The position numbers and the translations under genes are program-made. Below are positions 42,569 to 51,260 of a DNA stretch of 64,000 nucleotides, piece by piece (the stretch's first letter is position 1; each line of letters starts with the position of its first letter). Location of the stretch: the NCBI GenBank assembly GCA_942493045.1, contig OW818665.1, positions 2,976,001 to 3,040,000 on the forward strand. Reading direction: 5' to 3'. The stretch is from Teretinema sp942493045. GTDB lineage: Bacteria > Spirochaetota > Spirochaetia > Treponematales > Treponemataceae. The notes beneath the pieces were generated by a model. It did not search any database. It saw only the letters and a program-made list of their open reading frames with translations, and was not told the origin of the DNA.

Positions 42569-43789
42569 TTATTTCAGAAGTTCTAGGCCTTCATTGAGCT
42601 TGTAGACGAATAATTTCCCCGGCTTGTTCAGGTCCATCTCCACATAGCAAGGCCCCCATTGGCTATGGCTCATAAAGGCTCCTTCACGCGTTTCACCGGT
42701 TGGGTCGCAGCGGATCGGCAGGCTTACTCCCTGTGGATAAAGGTCGCTGAGATGATAGATAACTAACCCGGAAGAATCTCTGCCCAGTCCCCGGGGGGAG
42801 AGCTTTTTCATGTAGGTTTTCATAAAATTACCATCCGGGGATATAACGAACTCCGTGTTCAAATACATTCCCTCGGGGATCTGCAGCGTTAACGGCTCGA
42901 CCTTAACATTTTCCATTTTTTCATCCCACCGGATGGAATAGTAGACCAGTGTTCCGTTTCCATAGCCTTCGCTCCAACTTGTGCCAATCATAAAACGTTT
43001 CCCCAAATGGAACGTTTTTGTCCTCGGAGATATCTCAATACCGAATTTTGTCAGTTCCCTTGACAATTCATTACTCCAGGGGCTATCGAGCTTAAGGTTT
43101 GTTAAATTCCATTCAATGCGGTTGTAATCCGTAAACATACCGATAAACTCGGTCGCGTTAATCGGATACAAATTGCCGTTAAAACAGTAATCATTGGGGA
43201 TTATTTGTTCTTGCTTTATCAGGTCATAGAGCGTAAACACCCCGGCAAAGCCTTCATCAAAATGCACGGCGATTATTCTCTTTTCCGGATCCATCATCAT
43301 TACCTGGCGGATGCCGCCGTTTCCCCCGAGTCCGGTGTTTAGGTAACCGTAGGTATTTGATGAGATATCCAGCAAATAAAGTCCCATGCCCCTTATCACG
43401 TAGAGGATATTGTGCTCATCCAGAGAGCCCAGGTCCGCGCTTTTATTTATGGGCTTCCCCGGCTGTAGCGCGGAAATGCTTGCCACTCCCTGGTCATTGA
43501 AAGACATCAACGCAAAGTCCATGTTAGCGTCCAGTGTGCCAAGTGTGTCAGGCAAATTGAGCGCCGCAAGACCAGAGAATTTATGGCGGGTAGTAATGAT
43601 GAGTGGATTCAGCGTTGTCATATCTTCATTGCCTCCGATATCCCTTTGAATGGGTGAGTCTTGCGCGATTCCAATGTTTTTTGGACTTGTACAGGCTAGG
43701 AAAAAAAGCAGGCTTGCGATGACGTATCCGGTTGTTTTAATTTTTGAGTTAATGATGGTGTGGCCTCCATTGCTTAATGAAGCCCCCAT
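42569..43789 (-). CDS. Unknown lipoprotein, propeller-like
   Basis: 406 residues in the longest frame. The hydrophobic segment VIASLLFFLAC is a lipobox-ending signal peptide, but it starts only 22 residues in. GGAGG lies just upstream of residues 12-13, where the codons are ATC and ATT, so a rare non-ATG start is possible; the ATG at 43789 has no site. The mature part has repeated WD/kelch-like phrases (LYVIRGMGLYLLDISSNTYGYLN, FAGVFTLYDL) suggestive of a beta-propeller. No family recognised. Confidence 0.5.
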   Translation of the reverse strand: MGASLSNGGHTIINSKIKTTGYVIASLLFFLACTSPKNIGIAQDSPIQRDIGGNEDMTTLNPLIITTRHKFSGLAALNLPDTLGTLDANMDFALMSFNDQGVASISALQPGKPINKSADLGSLDEHNILYVIRGMGLYLLDISSNTYGYLNTGLGGNGGIRQVMMMDPEKRIIAVHFDEGFAGVFTLYDLIKQEQIIPNDYCFNGNLYPINATEFIGMFTDYNRIEWNLTNLKLDSPWSNELSRELTKFGIEISPRTKTFHLGKRFMIGTSWSEGYGNGTLVYYSIRWDEKMENVKVEPLTLQIPEGMYLNTEFVISPDGNFMKTYMKKLSPRGLGRDSSGLVIYHLSDLYPQGVSLPIRCDPTGETREGAFMSHSQWGPCYVEMDLNKPGKLFVYKLNEGLELLK

Positions 43790-43853
43790 AGGCTGTTTGT
43801 CTACAAACTCTCTGGAGGCTTCTCTCGCACATCTGATGCAATCTCACATTGTC

Positions 43854-45680
43854 CTACTGTTCCTGCTCCCTGAAGCCGGGGGCGGTGCTTATCGCTACGG
43901 ACTGGATACCGAGGGGCGTTGCCGCGAATGAGGCAAGCGGAGCGCGGGCGCTGATGGCTGAAAGAATACTGGCGTCAGGCAGGTTATCCGCGGAAGAAAC
44001 CATGCCCTCGATGACGGCCAGCTTTGTGCTATACAGTGTCCGGCCCGTGGCCAACTCACGCAGGAAGCATTGCCCGGCCTCGTCTACTACGGCGATGGTA
44101 TGCTGTTTGGGATGCACGGCCAACATCACTGCCGCGCCGGTTTGTCCGGAAGCCGCCGGTAAGTAATAGTCCTTGTTTCCGAGTGTATAACGCACGCTGC
44201 CGCCGAAAGACGGTTTGAAACTCGGGATCCCTTCACCTAAATAGGTCGTACCTCCATCCCAACTGCGGTATACTCCGCTGTTGAGCCAATACAGCGCGTA
44301 GCGTTCATTCGAGCCCGTTTCCAGGAGCAGGTATTCCAAATTCGGCGCTATGAAGCGTACGCGGCGAACTGACCCCGTGCCCAGAGGCAGGTCGGCGCGT
44401 AAAGCTCGCCCCGTGGTCCAGTCAATAAGCCGTATATATTGCACACTAGTTATGCTTTGACCGTTGGCTATGGGTCGGGGTTTGGATAAGGGCAGGGCTA
44501 AGACATTCTGATCCTGGTCGATGTAGCCGTATTGCATCTGGCCGATATCGGTTACGGCTACTTTGCGCGACCAGGCCGTGCCGCCCTCAGCGGATGAGCG
44601 GGAGAAAATACTGTATTGATAGTCGTCGCTCCGGGTGTACGAAAATCCGAGAGCATAATTATTGGTGACGGGGGCTTCCGAGGGGTAGTAGCTGGTCATA
44701 TCCGGTCCGGTACCGGAACCGGGGACCATATCGTACTTGTAGAAAACCTGTCCCGATTCCTGATAATCACGGCGTGACGTGATGATGGAAAGCCCGAACT
44801 CCGACCAGCCCATACTGAACCAAGCCTGCAGAGGTGAGTCCAGATTATTAAGCGTATCCTTGTAGTCTCTGCGGTCATACTGATCGCGCCATTCGCCCTC
44901 GGCGCTGAAACGCGCGAGCGGCTTGCCCTGGAAATCGCATACCGTAAAGCTGTCGTATGGATGGTCTTTAGCGTCGCGCCTCCTATAATCGTAACCCTGG
45001 TTGACGAGATTCCTGCCGTCCGGCGTGAAACCGAAGCCGCTGTAGAACCCCAGTTTGCGCTGTGCCCGTAGCGTTGCCGTATCGAGGAGGTACTGATAAT
45101 ACCAGGATTCATGTTCGTTGCTTTCCGTGACGGACACGATCATCGCGGAGCCGCTGGCGTTAAGCTGCATGTAGCTTATGCTGCCCCTTCCGCCGTTCAA
45201 CGCTCCGCCCTGGATGAATCTGAGCGAGGCCGGCATGGATCGTTCCCACAGGTAGGCTCCTGAGTCGCATACGACCGCCACGAGCCGGCCGTCTGCCGTC
45301 ATGCTCAGGCTTTGTATGGAAGAATCAAGGGTAAAGAGCGGGGTAAATGTTTCAGTTGCGGTGTCGAACCAGAAAACGGTGCCGGAACTGGCGCCGCAGA
45401 GCAGACCCTGAGGATACTGGTACGGATTGTTAAAGAAGTTCGCGGCGCGGGCCGCGGTATCCGCGGGGTTCTCGACCGCAACCGCTGCAGTTTGACTGTC
45501 ATCCAGCGGCAGTGACAAAAGGCTGGGGGAATTCGCTACGGACGCGAACCGGCCGGCAGCCGTATAATCGGTAACCGTGGTTATGGACGACAGGGGCCGC
45601 AGTCGTTCCGGCAAGGCCTGAGCGAAAGCGGAACAAAAAGCGAACAACAGGATAAGCGAAAGCATGATAGTCTTATTCAT
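43854..45680 (-). CDS. Exported beta-propeller-like protein in the Memo operon
   Basis: 608 residues with signal peptide (about 1-20). The mature protein is rich in tyrosine, serine and glycine and reads as a series of four-strand blades (TETFTPLFTLDSSIQSLSMT, ADGRLVAVVCDSGAYLWERS, RNLVNQGYDYRRRD), like WD40-type propellers. No catalytic motif. CTGGAG lies before the ATG, which is only three bases after the stop of the Memo gene, so the three genes at 43854-48148 form one operon. Function unknown. Confidence 0.55.
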   Translation of the reverse strand: MNKTIMLSLILLFAFCSAFAQALPERLRPLSSITTVTDYTAAGRFASVANSPSLLSLPLDDSQTAAVAVENPADTAARAANFFNNPYQYPQGLLCGASSGTVFWFDTATETFTPLFTLDSSIQSLSMTADGRLVAVVCDSGAYLWERSMPASLRFIQGGALNGGRGSISYMQLNASGSAMIVSVTESNEHESWYYQYLLDTATLRAQRKLGFYSGFGFTPDGRNLVNQGYDYRRRDAKDHPYDSFTVCDFQGKPLARFSAEGEWRDQYDRRDYKDTLNNLDSPLQAWFSMGWSEFGLSIITSRRDYQESGQVFYKYDMVPGSGTGPDMTSYYPSEAPVTNNYALGFSYTRSDDYQYSIFSRSSAEGGTAWSRKVAVTDIGQMQYGYIDQDQNVLALPLSKPRPIANGQSITSVQYIRLIDWTTGRALRADLPLGTGSVRRVRFIAPNLEYLLLETGSNERYALYWLNSGVYRSWDGGTTYLGEGIPSFKPSFGGSVRYTLGNKDYYLPAASGQTGAAVMLAVHPKQHTIAVVDEAGQCFLRELATGRTLYSTKLAVIEGMVSSADNLPDASILSAISARAPLASFAATPLGIQSVAISTAPGFREQEQ

Positions 45681-45683
45681 GGC

Positions 45684-47171
45684 CTACTCCAGGAATTGAT
45701 GTATTGAGGGCGGGTAACCGTCCCCGGATTTGTAGTCGAAGCGGTCGAGCGTCCAGTGTCCGTCGTTCCAGGTTAGCAGCGCAAGCGTTCCCGCTATGGG
45801 TGCCCCCGGATGCAAGAAGCTCCCCAGGTCAACAAGCTCAAGATCGGAACCAGGCTCAGGTACAAGCGCTAGCATGGCCTCTTCATCTCCCCGCCATAGC
45901 GCCAGCTCGTAGCCCCGGGCTATGCTCCGCCGCAAAAGATCGGCGGGGTCGGCGCAGGGGCCCCGCCACGATATTATTGCTATATCGGCATTGGGATCGG
46001 CTCCGTTTTCGTCGGCCGCGCCCGTGGCCAGTGATTTAAGAAATACCCGGGCGCCATGCGCATACAGGCTCGACTCGCCGGGAGGCAGGTCGAAAAGATA
46101 GGCGTCAAAGCCCATCAGAAAGCGGGCTTCTTTGCCCGCCACCCGCGCCAGAGCGCGCACGCCCGGCTCGGTCGCGCTGTCATATCGATCCCATTCCCAG
46201 TAGCGGCGCAGTCCCAGACCGGGATCAGATTTCATAGCCCCGGGAACGAAGAGTGACAGAGTCCTGCGCGGTTCGGGCTCGCCCGGAACGAAGGCCCAGT
46301 ACTGATGGCTCGTTGTCTCGCCGACGGGGTCGCCGGTAAAATCATAGGAGGAACTGCGGGCAACGAGCTTGGCTTTTTTGGCTCCCCGCAGTTCGCAGAA
46401 GCGCATGACGGCCAGGAGTGTCTCGGGGCTGTCAACTTCAAGATGATCCAGGTCGTCCAACTCGAAATTCTGGATAGCTGAACGCGTGGCCTCGTCATGA
46501 TGCGCGGCGACTGCCCGTATCTGGTAGTGGGAAAAATCGACACTGCCAATGACGAGTGAACCCGCCGGTAATAATTCGTCCAGGGCCTCGGCCAGGGCCA
46601 GCGCCGAGGAAGGGGAGGAACCGGGCATGATTGCCAGGGGTATAAAGCGGGCGCCGGGGAAGAATCGAGATACAAAAGGGGTATGGGCGTATATACCGTG
46701 TTCGTTCATCCAAAGTTTCTCATCGATCTTAGCGACACCGCGCGCGACGAGGCTACGGACGAGCTCCCCGTCGGGGACGAGCGCGCCTGACGGTGTTGAG
46801 AAGCTTGTGTTCATTGGAACGAGCACAGGCTCGATGCCGGACTCGAAATGGTTGGGCGATATAACGACTACGACCGGGGGCTCGACACGGGAAGAGAGAG
46901 CCTGGTAGTAGCGGCTGATGCTTAAGATCATGAGGTCGTGGTGCGGCATGACGATGCCTGCGGGAACACCGTCAGGCAGGGCGAACGGATCAGCCTCGGA
47001 GAACACGCGTTCCCACATGGACTCATCTCCCCGGTAGAAATGGCCTGCCTCTCCCTGACCGGAGGGCGGGGTTTTCTCCGGCGCGCTGGAGCACGCGCCG
47101 ACGAGCGACAGCACGCCGAAAACAGCGCCCAGAAATGGGGCGCTCGCCTTAGTTACAAGCAGACGCGACAT
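45684..47171 (-). CDS. Memo-family lipoprotein (AmmeMemoRadiSam system protein B-like) with C-terminal extension
   Basis: About 495 residues. The start at 47171 forms a TGATG overlap with the upstream stop; an earlier ATG at 47192 is possible. The signal peptide ends in LVGAC, so unlike typical cytosolic Memo proteins this one is exported and lipidated. The Memo fold is seen in the first ~280 residues: MPHHDLM, VVVISPNHFESG, NEHGIYAHTPFVSRFFPGARFIPL, GSVDFSHYQ and SYDFTGDPVGETTSHQYWAF. The remaining ~200 residues (SLFVPGAMKSD, LMGFDAYLFDLPPGE) vaguely recall CapA-type proteins, which I cannot confirm. Activity of bacterial Memo is not firmly known; metal binding through histidines is likely. 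Confidence 0.75.
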   Translation of the reverse strand: MSRLLVTKASAPFLGAVFGVLSLVGACSSAPEKTPPSGQGEAGHFYRGDESMWERVFSEADPFALPDGVPAGIVMPHHDLMILSISRYYQALSSRVEPPVVVVISPNHFESGIEPVLVPMNTSFSTPSGALVPDGELVRSLVARGVAKIDEKLWMNEHGIYAHTPFVSRFFPGARFIPLAIMPGSSPSSALALAEALDELLPAGSLVIGSVDFSHYQIRAVAAHHDEATRSAIQNFELDDLDHLEVDSPETLLAVMRFCELRGAKKAKLVARSSSYDFTGDPVGETTSHQYWAFVPGEPEPRRTLSLFVPGAMKSDPGLGLRRYWEWDRYDSATEPGVRALARVAGKEARFLMGFDAYLFDLPPGESSLYAHGARVFLKSLATGAADENGADPNADIAIISWRGPCADPADLLRRSIARGYELALWRGDEEAMLALVPEPGSDLELVDLGSFLHPGAPIAGTLALLTWNDGHWTLDRFDYKSGDGYPPSIHQFLE

Positions 47172-48148
47172 CAGTAGCGCCGCCCGCCCCATTCGATCAG
47201 GCTGAAGCCGCTTCTGGCCGCGCGCGTCAGTTTCTGGGGAATGACGCTTATCGGTGAGTCGAGCGGCTTGTATTCAAAGTAGACTCGGATTACCGAATCG
47301 GGCGCGGGAACCACGGATAGCGGCGCTTCACGGTTGATGCGCTCGCCGGGATGAAAGTATATAAAGGCGTAGTCTTTCTCTGTCACTACAGGCAGCCAGT
47401 ACTCCATGAAGTCGTCGATCTCGCGGCCCACAAGCCCGAGGTAAGCGAGTTTGTCGCGCATCCAGGCGTCCATTTCGCCGCGGCCGACCACGAAGCCCTC
47501 GGTCAGTGTTAGGGGTGGACCATAGTCCTTAGACTCCCAAAAGAGGTAGGGATACTCGACTCCCGTCGCGGCCTCAACGAGCGTGCCGTCCGGACGCGCG
47601 CGCACCTTCCAGCCGGCGCCCATCTCGGGTATGCTTACGGTTACGCCGCCCTCGGGAAATACCGCCACCGAAACTTCGGTTTCTGTTCGAGGGTATAAAT
47701 AGATAACAGGCTTTGCCTTCTCGCCTACATGGCCGTGCACAATGAACAGGGTCAGCGAATGCTCCTTGACGGTGCCGTCGGCGAAGGTGACGATAAAGCG
47801 GTAACGATTGGAGCCGTATTCCATATTGGCAAGGCGTTTGGACGCCCGATACACAAAGGCCGCGTCGCCGCTTTTGTATTGTCTGAGCGTGAAGTCATCT
47901 GTCTTCGTACCGTCGCCGGAGGTCCATACGACACGCACCTTAACCCCGTCAGCGCTGATTTCCCCATTAAACTCGATGAGGTATTCCTCGCCGGAGTACT
48001 TGTTTATTGTGTCGCCGTAAGCGACGAAGGTGTCCTGGTCCTCGGGATAGGTTATCTCGAAGAAGCGCATAGTCCTGTTTTCCTGGCCCCAACAGGCAAG
48101 GGCGGCCAGCGCGAGTATAGTCACGGTTAGAAAACGTTTGATAGTCAT
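47171..48148 (-). CDS. Exported protein of unknown function, KPVIYLYP type
   Basis: 325 residues with a signal peptide (about 1-20, ACWGQ). After an N-terminal beta-rich domain, residues ~145-250 carry KPVIYLYPRTETEVSVAV, then PEMGAGWKVRARPDGTLV and YPYLFWES, a conserved sequence found in uncharacterised exported proteins of several phyla; the rest shows YAFIYFHPGERI. Function unknown. It is the first gene of the three-gene operon; TGGAGGAG lies upstream of the ATG at 48148. The stop overlaps the Memo start. Confidence 0.6.
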   Translation of the reverse strand: MTIKRFLTVTILALAALACWGQENRTMRFFEITYPEDQDTFVAYGDTINKYSGEEYLIEFNGEISADGVKVRVVWTSGDGTKTDDFTLRQYKSGDAAFVYRASKRLANMEYGSNRYRFIVTFADGTVKEHSLTLFIVHGHVGEKAKPVIYLYPRTETEVSVAVFPEGGVTVSIPEMGAGWKVRARPDGTLVEAATGVEYPYLFWESKDYGPPLTLTEGFVVGRGEMDAWMRDKLAYLGLVGREIDDFMEYWLPVVTEKDYAFIYFHPGERINREAPLSVVPAPDSVIRVYFEYKPLDSPISVIPQKLTRAARSGFSLIEWGGRRY

Positions 48149-48191
48149 GGTTTACTCCTCCAAAATCAAGACAGCTGGTTCAGTTCATATG

Positions 48192-48851
48192 TCACACAGG
48201 AAAAAATTTCGCGACAAATTCACGGTCGTAGAGCTCCAGTATTTTTTTCCCGGTTGCAGGGTCTACTTCGTTGAAATCAGCGCCCTTCTCAAACAGTAAG
48301 TTAAATATCAATGTTAAGTCTTCAGCTAATTCGCTGTTTAAGGGCCGCGTATCTTTCCAGGTAGGATCAGAATAGTGTATTGTCGGTAATATCTGCCTTG
48401 CATCAAGAACCGCTCTTTGTAAACAGGAATTACCGTATGAATCAGTTGCGTTAGGGTCTGCGCCCGCCTCAAGCATTCTTTTTAACAGGCTAAAGCCCGC
48501 TTGAAATTGTTCCTTAGTTCGGGCTAACTCCCACTCTTTATCTCCAACATTGTAAGTGAATCTTAAAAATCTTGAGCTCATTACCGCAGCCATTATCGCG
48601 TCCTGAATGACCGGCATTTTCCATTCGTTACAGCTCTCAGTATCCATAAAGTTCACATCCGCTCCGCAGTCCAACAGGTACTCCGCAATCTTAAGATTGC
48701 CGCTTTTGATTGCTATTTGCAACGGAGATTGACCGTCATCTTTCTTTGGTGGTTGTTTCGCTGTGCAAGAAATTAGTTCAGGTTTTTGATCTATCAATTC
48801 TTTAACCTGATCAAGATCGCCCTGCCTGATGGCAACAAAAAGCTTTTTCAT
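48192..48851 (-). CDS. Ankyrin-repeat protein
   Basis: 219 residues. Ankyrin repeats are evident: MKKLFVAIRQGDLDQVKELID (repeat 1), SPLQIAIKSGNLKIAEYLLDCGADVN (repeat 2) and a later FSLLKRMLEAGADPNATDSYGNSCLQRAVLDA (repeat 3-4), with a final LLFEKGADFNEVD. Such proteins bind other proteins; ankyrin proteins also occur as immunity proteins of polymorphic toxins. No signal peptide. GGGGTGA precedes the ATG. It is the first AT-rich gene of the island that ends at the RHS toxin. Confidence 0.82.
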   Translation of the reverse strand: MKKLFVAIRQGDLDQVKELIDQKPELISCTAKQPPKKDDGQSPLQIAIKSGNLKIAEYLLDCGADVNFMDTESCNEWKMPVIQDAIMAAVMSSRFLRFTYNVGDKEWELARTKEQFQAGFSLLKRMLEAGADPNATDSYGNSCLQRAVLDARQILPTIHYSDPTWKDTRPLNSELAEDLTLIFNLLFEKGADFNEVDPATGKKILELYDREFVAKFFPV

Positions 48852-48953
48852 GTTGGTTCACCCCTGTTTACAAAAAATCTTCTTTCAATCGTTAGTTATA
48901 TCGGTAGCGTATTAGTTCCTGATTTTCCGGTCAAGCCGCTGTTATTCGATGGT

Positions 48954-49727
48954 CTATTTACTGTGTGATAAAAACCAGTCAAATAAAGCTCCTTCTTCAA
49001 AAACGATGTTGTTCAGGTAGTGTTCACCTTTTTCATATAGTGTCATTGTCACATCAGCTTTAGCGTCTTCGAGTCTTTTCAGAATACCTAGAGTTTTTTC
49101 AATAGGTATTTCAGTATCAAGTTTATCATGGAATATCCATATCGGGATATTCTTAATTTCCTGGATATTATCACTCATAAAAGGTTTGTAAATGCCGCCG
49201 CTGATCGGGGCGATGCCGGCAAACCAGTGCGGGTAATCCATGGCAAGTGACCAGGTTCCCATGCCACCCATACTAACCCCGGTTAAATAGATTCTATCAG
49301 TATCGATATTTTCACTTTGTGTGATTGCGACTAACAGTTTATTTAATTTTTTGGTGAGAAACGACCAGTAAATGCCGTCGGGACACAGGGGCGATATCGT
49401 AATAAACTGAGGTAATTTATTCTCAAGCGCGTATTTCGCAAGTCCGTTGCCTTGTCCTTCTTCGTTACTAATCAGTTTCAGTAATTCACTTCCTCTTTCA
49501 ACCATGCTGTGCAGATACAGTATCATGGGGTATTTTTTCCCGGTTTCATAGTCTGTGGGGTAGGTGATCAAATAATTCAGTCCGCTGTATTCACAAAAAC
49601 TGTATTTGTACGGAACGCCCTGATCTGAAAAGAGAACGCTGCTTCCAACATTAGATGATTTTTTGAAGGAAACACAGGCCGTGACAAGAATAGTTGTGAC
49701 AGCTATCAATAAGCATCTTATAAACAT
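48954..49727 (-). CDS. Exported alpha/beta hydrolase (carboxylesterase-like lipoprotein)
   Basis: About 257 residues from the ATG at 49727, with AGGAG upstream; an in-frame ATG at 49793 lies inside the GNAT gene. A lipobox LVTAC ends the signal peptide. The hydrolase fold shows the nucleophile elbow GVSMGGMG, an early oxyanion segment YPMILYLHSM, a late IWIFHDKLDTEIPIEKT acid-loop, and EKGEHYLNN with the catalytic histidine. This resembles prolyl-oligopeptidase-like/feruloyl-esterase-like carboxylesterases. Substrate unknown. Confidence 0.8.
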   Translation of the reverse strand: MFIRCLLIAVTTILVTACVSFKKSSNVGSSVLFSDQGVPYKYSFCEYSGLNYLITYPTDYETGKKYPMILYLHSMVERGSELLKLISNEEGQGNGLAKYALENKLPQFITISPLCPDGIYWSFLTKKLNKLLVAITQSENIDTDRIYLTGVSMGGMGTWSLAMDYPHWFAGIAPISGGIYKPFMSDNIQEIKNIPIWIFHDKLDTEIPIEKTLGILKRLEDAKADVTMTLYEKGEHYLNNIVFEEGALFDWFLSHSK

Positions 49728-49749
49728 TATAGTAACTCCTATTGTATTT

Positions 49750-50574
49750 TTACTCGTCAAGGCTGGCAAAATAAATCGGACGCGAGGATTCAATGGTGTA
49801 GCCGAGTTTTTCTGCCAGTTTTATCGATATCTCATTGTTGCTGAAACAGGACCAGACGGGAATAAGATTATTATCCAGGCATTCCTCTATATAGGCGCAT
49901 GCCGTAACATACGCCAATCCTTTTCGTCGAAAATCGGGGAATGTTTTGATTCCAACTTCGCGCTCGTTCTCTGAGGCAAAAACAGAAATACAAATAGTTG
50001 CAAAGTCTTTAGCGTCAAGGGCGCAATAGCCCAACGCTTTGCTGAAGTACTGATCAGCAGTTTTCCAGGCAAATTTGATGTAATCCATAAACTCCTGATT
50101 ATTATCGATTAAATCAATAATCTCTCGGCTGATTCTTTTTATGCTAAAGCCTTGTGGTATGCTGGCTCTCCAGTCTTGATTGAAGCGGCTTGTGTCATAG
50201 GTAAAATAGGTTTTTCCCGATTTTTCTAAATTCAGATACGAGAAGAGCTCTGCGATTTTATCGCACCACGGATCGGTATCGGGGTAAAATGCAAATCCCG
50301 TATTATAGTTTGTTCTGATGCATTCCGGAAAAAAATCATTTTTCAGAAAGTCAACCAGCGAAGAGTTGAAATCCTCATTCCCGCTTTCACCGGCCAGATA
50401 ATAATAGGCCCATGAATCAAGAATAAATATACTCTCCGGCTTATCAAGACTGTCCACAAAAAGTCGGGCCTCATTCTTGTAATTAAAAATCGACTCAATT
50501 GCGGTATTTGATTTTAACCGGGTAAATAGTCCCGCCGCCTTAGGATAATCCGCTTTTCTTAATTCATGAATCAT
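49750..50574 (-). CDS. GNAT-family acetyltransferase
   Basis: About 274 residues from the ATG at 50574 (GGAGAG eight bases upstream; a GTG nine bases earlier is the alternative). The N-terminal half resembles the extended GNAT type (PF12746-like) and the C-terminal part shows acetyl-CoA-binding features: FPDFRRKGLAYVTACAYIEECL with the R/Q-x-x-G-x-A loop, then PVWSCFSNNEISIKLAEKLGYT. Acceptor substrate unknown. No signal peptide. It overlaps none of its neighbours with the chosen starts. Confidence 0.75.
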   Translation of the reverse strand: MIHELRKADYPKAAGLFTRLKSNTAIESIFNYKNEARLFVDSLDKPESIFILDSWAYYYLAGESGNEDFNSSLVDFLKNDFFPECIRTNYNTGFAFYPDTDPWCDKIAELFSYLNLEKSGKTYFTYDTSRFNQDWRASIPQGFSIKRISREIIDLIDNNQEFMDYIKFAWKTADQYFSKALGYCALDAKDFATICISVFASENEREVGIKTFPDFRRKGLAYVTACAYIEECLDNNLIPVWSCFSNNEISIKLAEKLGYTIESSRPIYFASLDE

Positions 50575-50765
50575 AGTTATCACTCTCCGTAGTTCCTATC
50601 CTTTTATTTACCGTAGACGGCAGGTAACGTTTACGGAGGGTACTCCCAGGGCCAATGTGTCACTAACCGGAGCGCAGTGAAGCGTTTGTCAAGTGTTAAG
50701 CGTAGTGCCGGTCTGCGTCTATTTATTATACAGTAAAATTTTATGAGGTTTTATCATCGCAAATA

Positions 50766-51260
50766 TTAACTCATTGATCTTATTGTTTCTGGGTTTTTTT
50801 TGAACCATGCAAGTGTTGATAGTTTTGATTTCGGCTTTGAGTCATCATAGAAATTTACATCGACTATTTCCCCTGTTAAATTGATTAGTAACTTTTCTCC
50901 TTCTCTTTCAACAATTTCGATAGTGTTTTTGTCACTTCCATCATGTTCGAAATAGTAAAAATTTGTGATCCAACTATCACTTTTTTCATCAAATCCTTCT
51001 GGGATTTTTGCCTTAAATCCTTTTATTAGTTCTTGGTCTTTCAAACTTTTCTTCACTAGATTTAATTCCCAATTTAGACCTTGAAAACCATCAGAAAGAT
51101 CTTCATTTTGTTTCAATGCTTTTTCACTATCTAAGAAAATACATAAATTCATTTTTCCGTCATCTTCGTACAAATTCCATGTCGCTTTTGATAATTCGTA
51201 TTCTTCAACTCCATTAAATCTGGCGACATACAAAATGCTCTCTTTAACCATATCAGACAT
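50766..51260 (-). CDS. Small AT-rich protein, unknown (possible orphan immunity protein)
   Basis: 164 residues, no signal peptide, mixed alpha/beta, very acidic and lysine rich. AAGGAG lies upstream of the ATG at 51260. No motif recognised. Composition and position between a GNAT gene and the RHS toxin/immunity pair suggest a mobile or immunity-type gene, but this is inference only. It appears to be transcribed from a promoter about 150 bases upstream (51408-51435). Confidence 0.4.
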   Translation of the reverse strand: MSDMVKESILYVARFNGVEEYELSKATWNLYEDDGKMNLCIFLDSEKALKQNEDLSDGFQGLNWELNLVKKSLKDQELIKGFKAKIPEGFDEKSDSWITNFYYFEHDGSDKNTIEIVEREGEKLLINLTGEIVDVNFYDDSKPKSKLSTLAWFKKNPETIRSMS

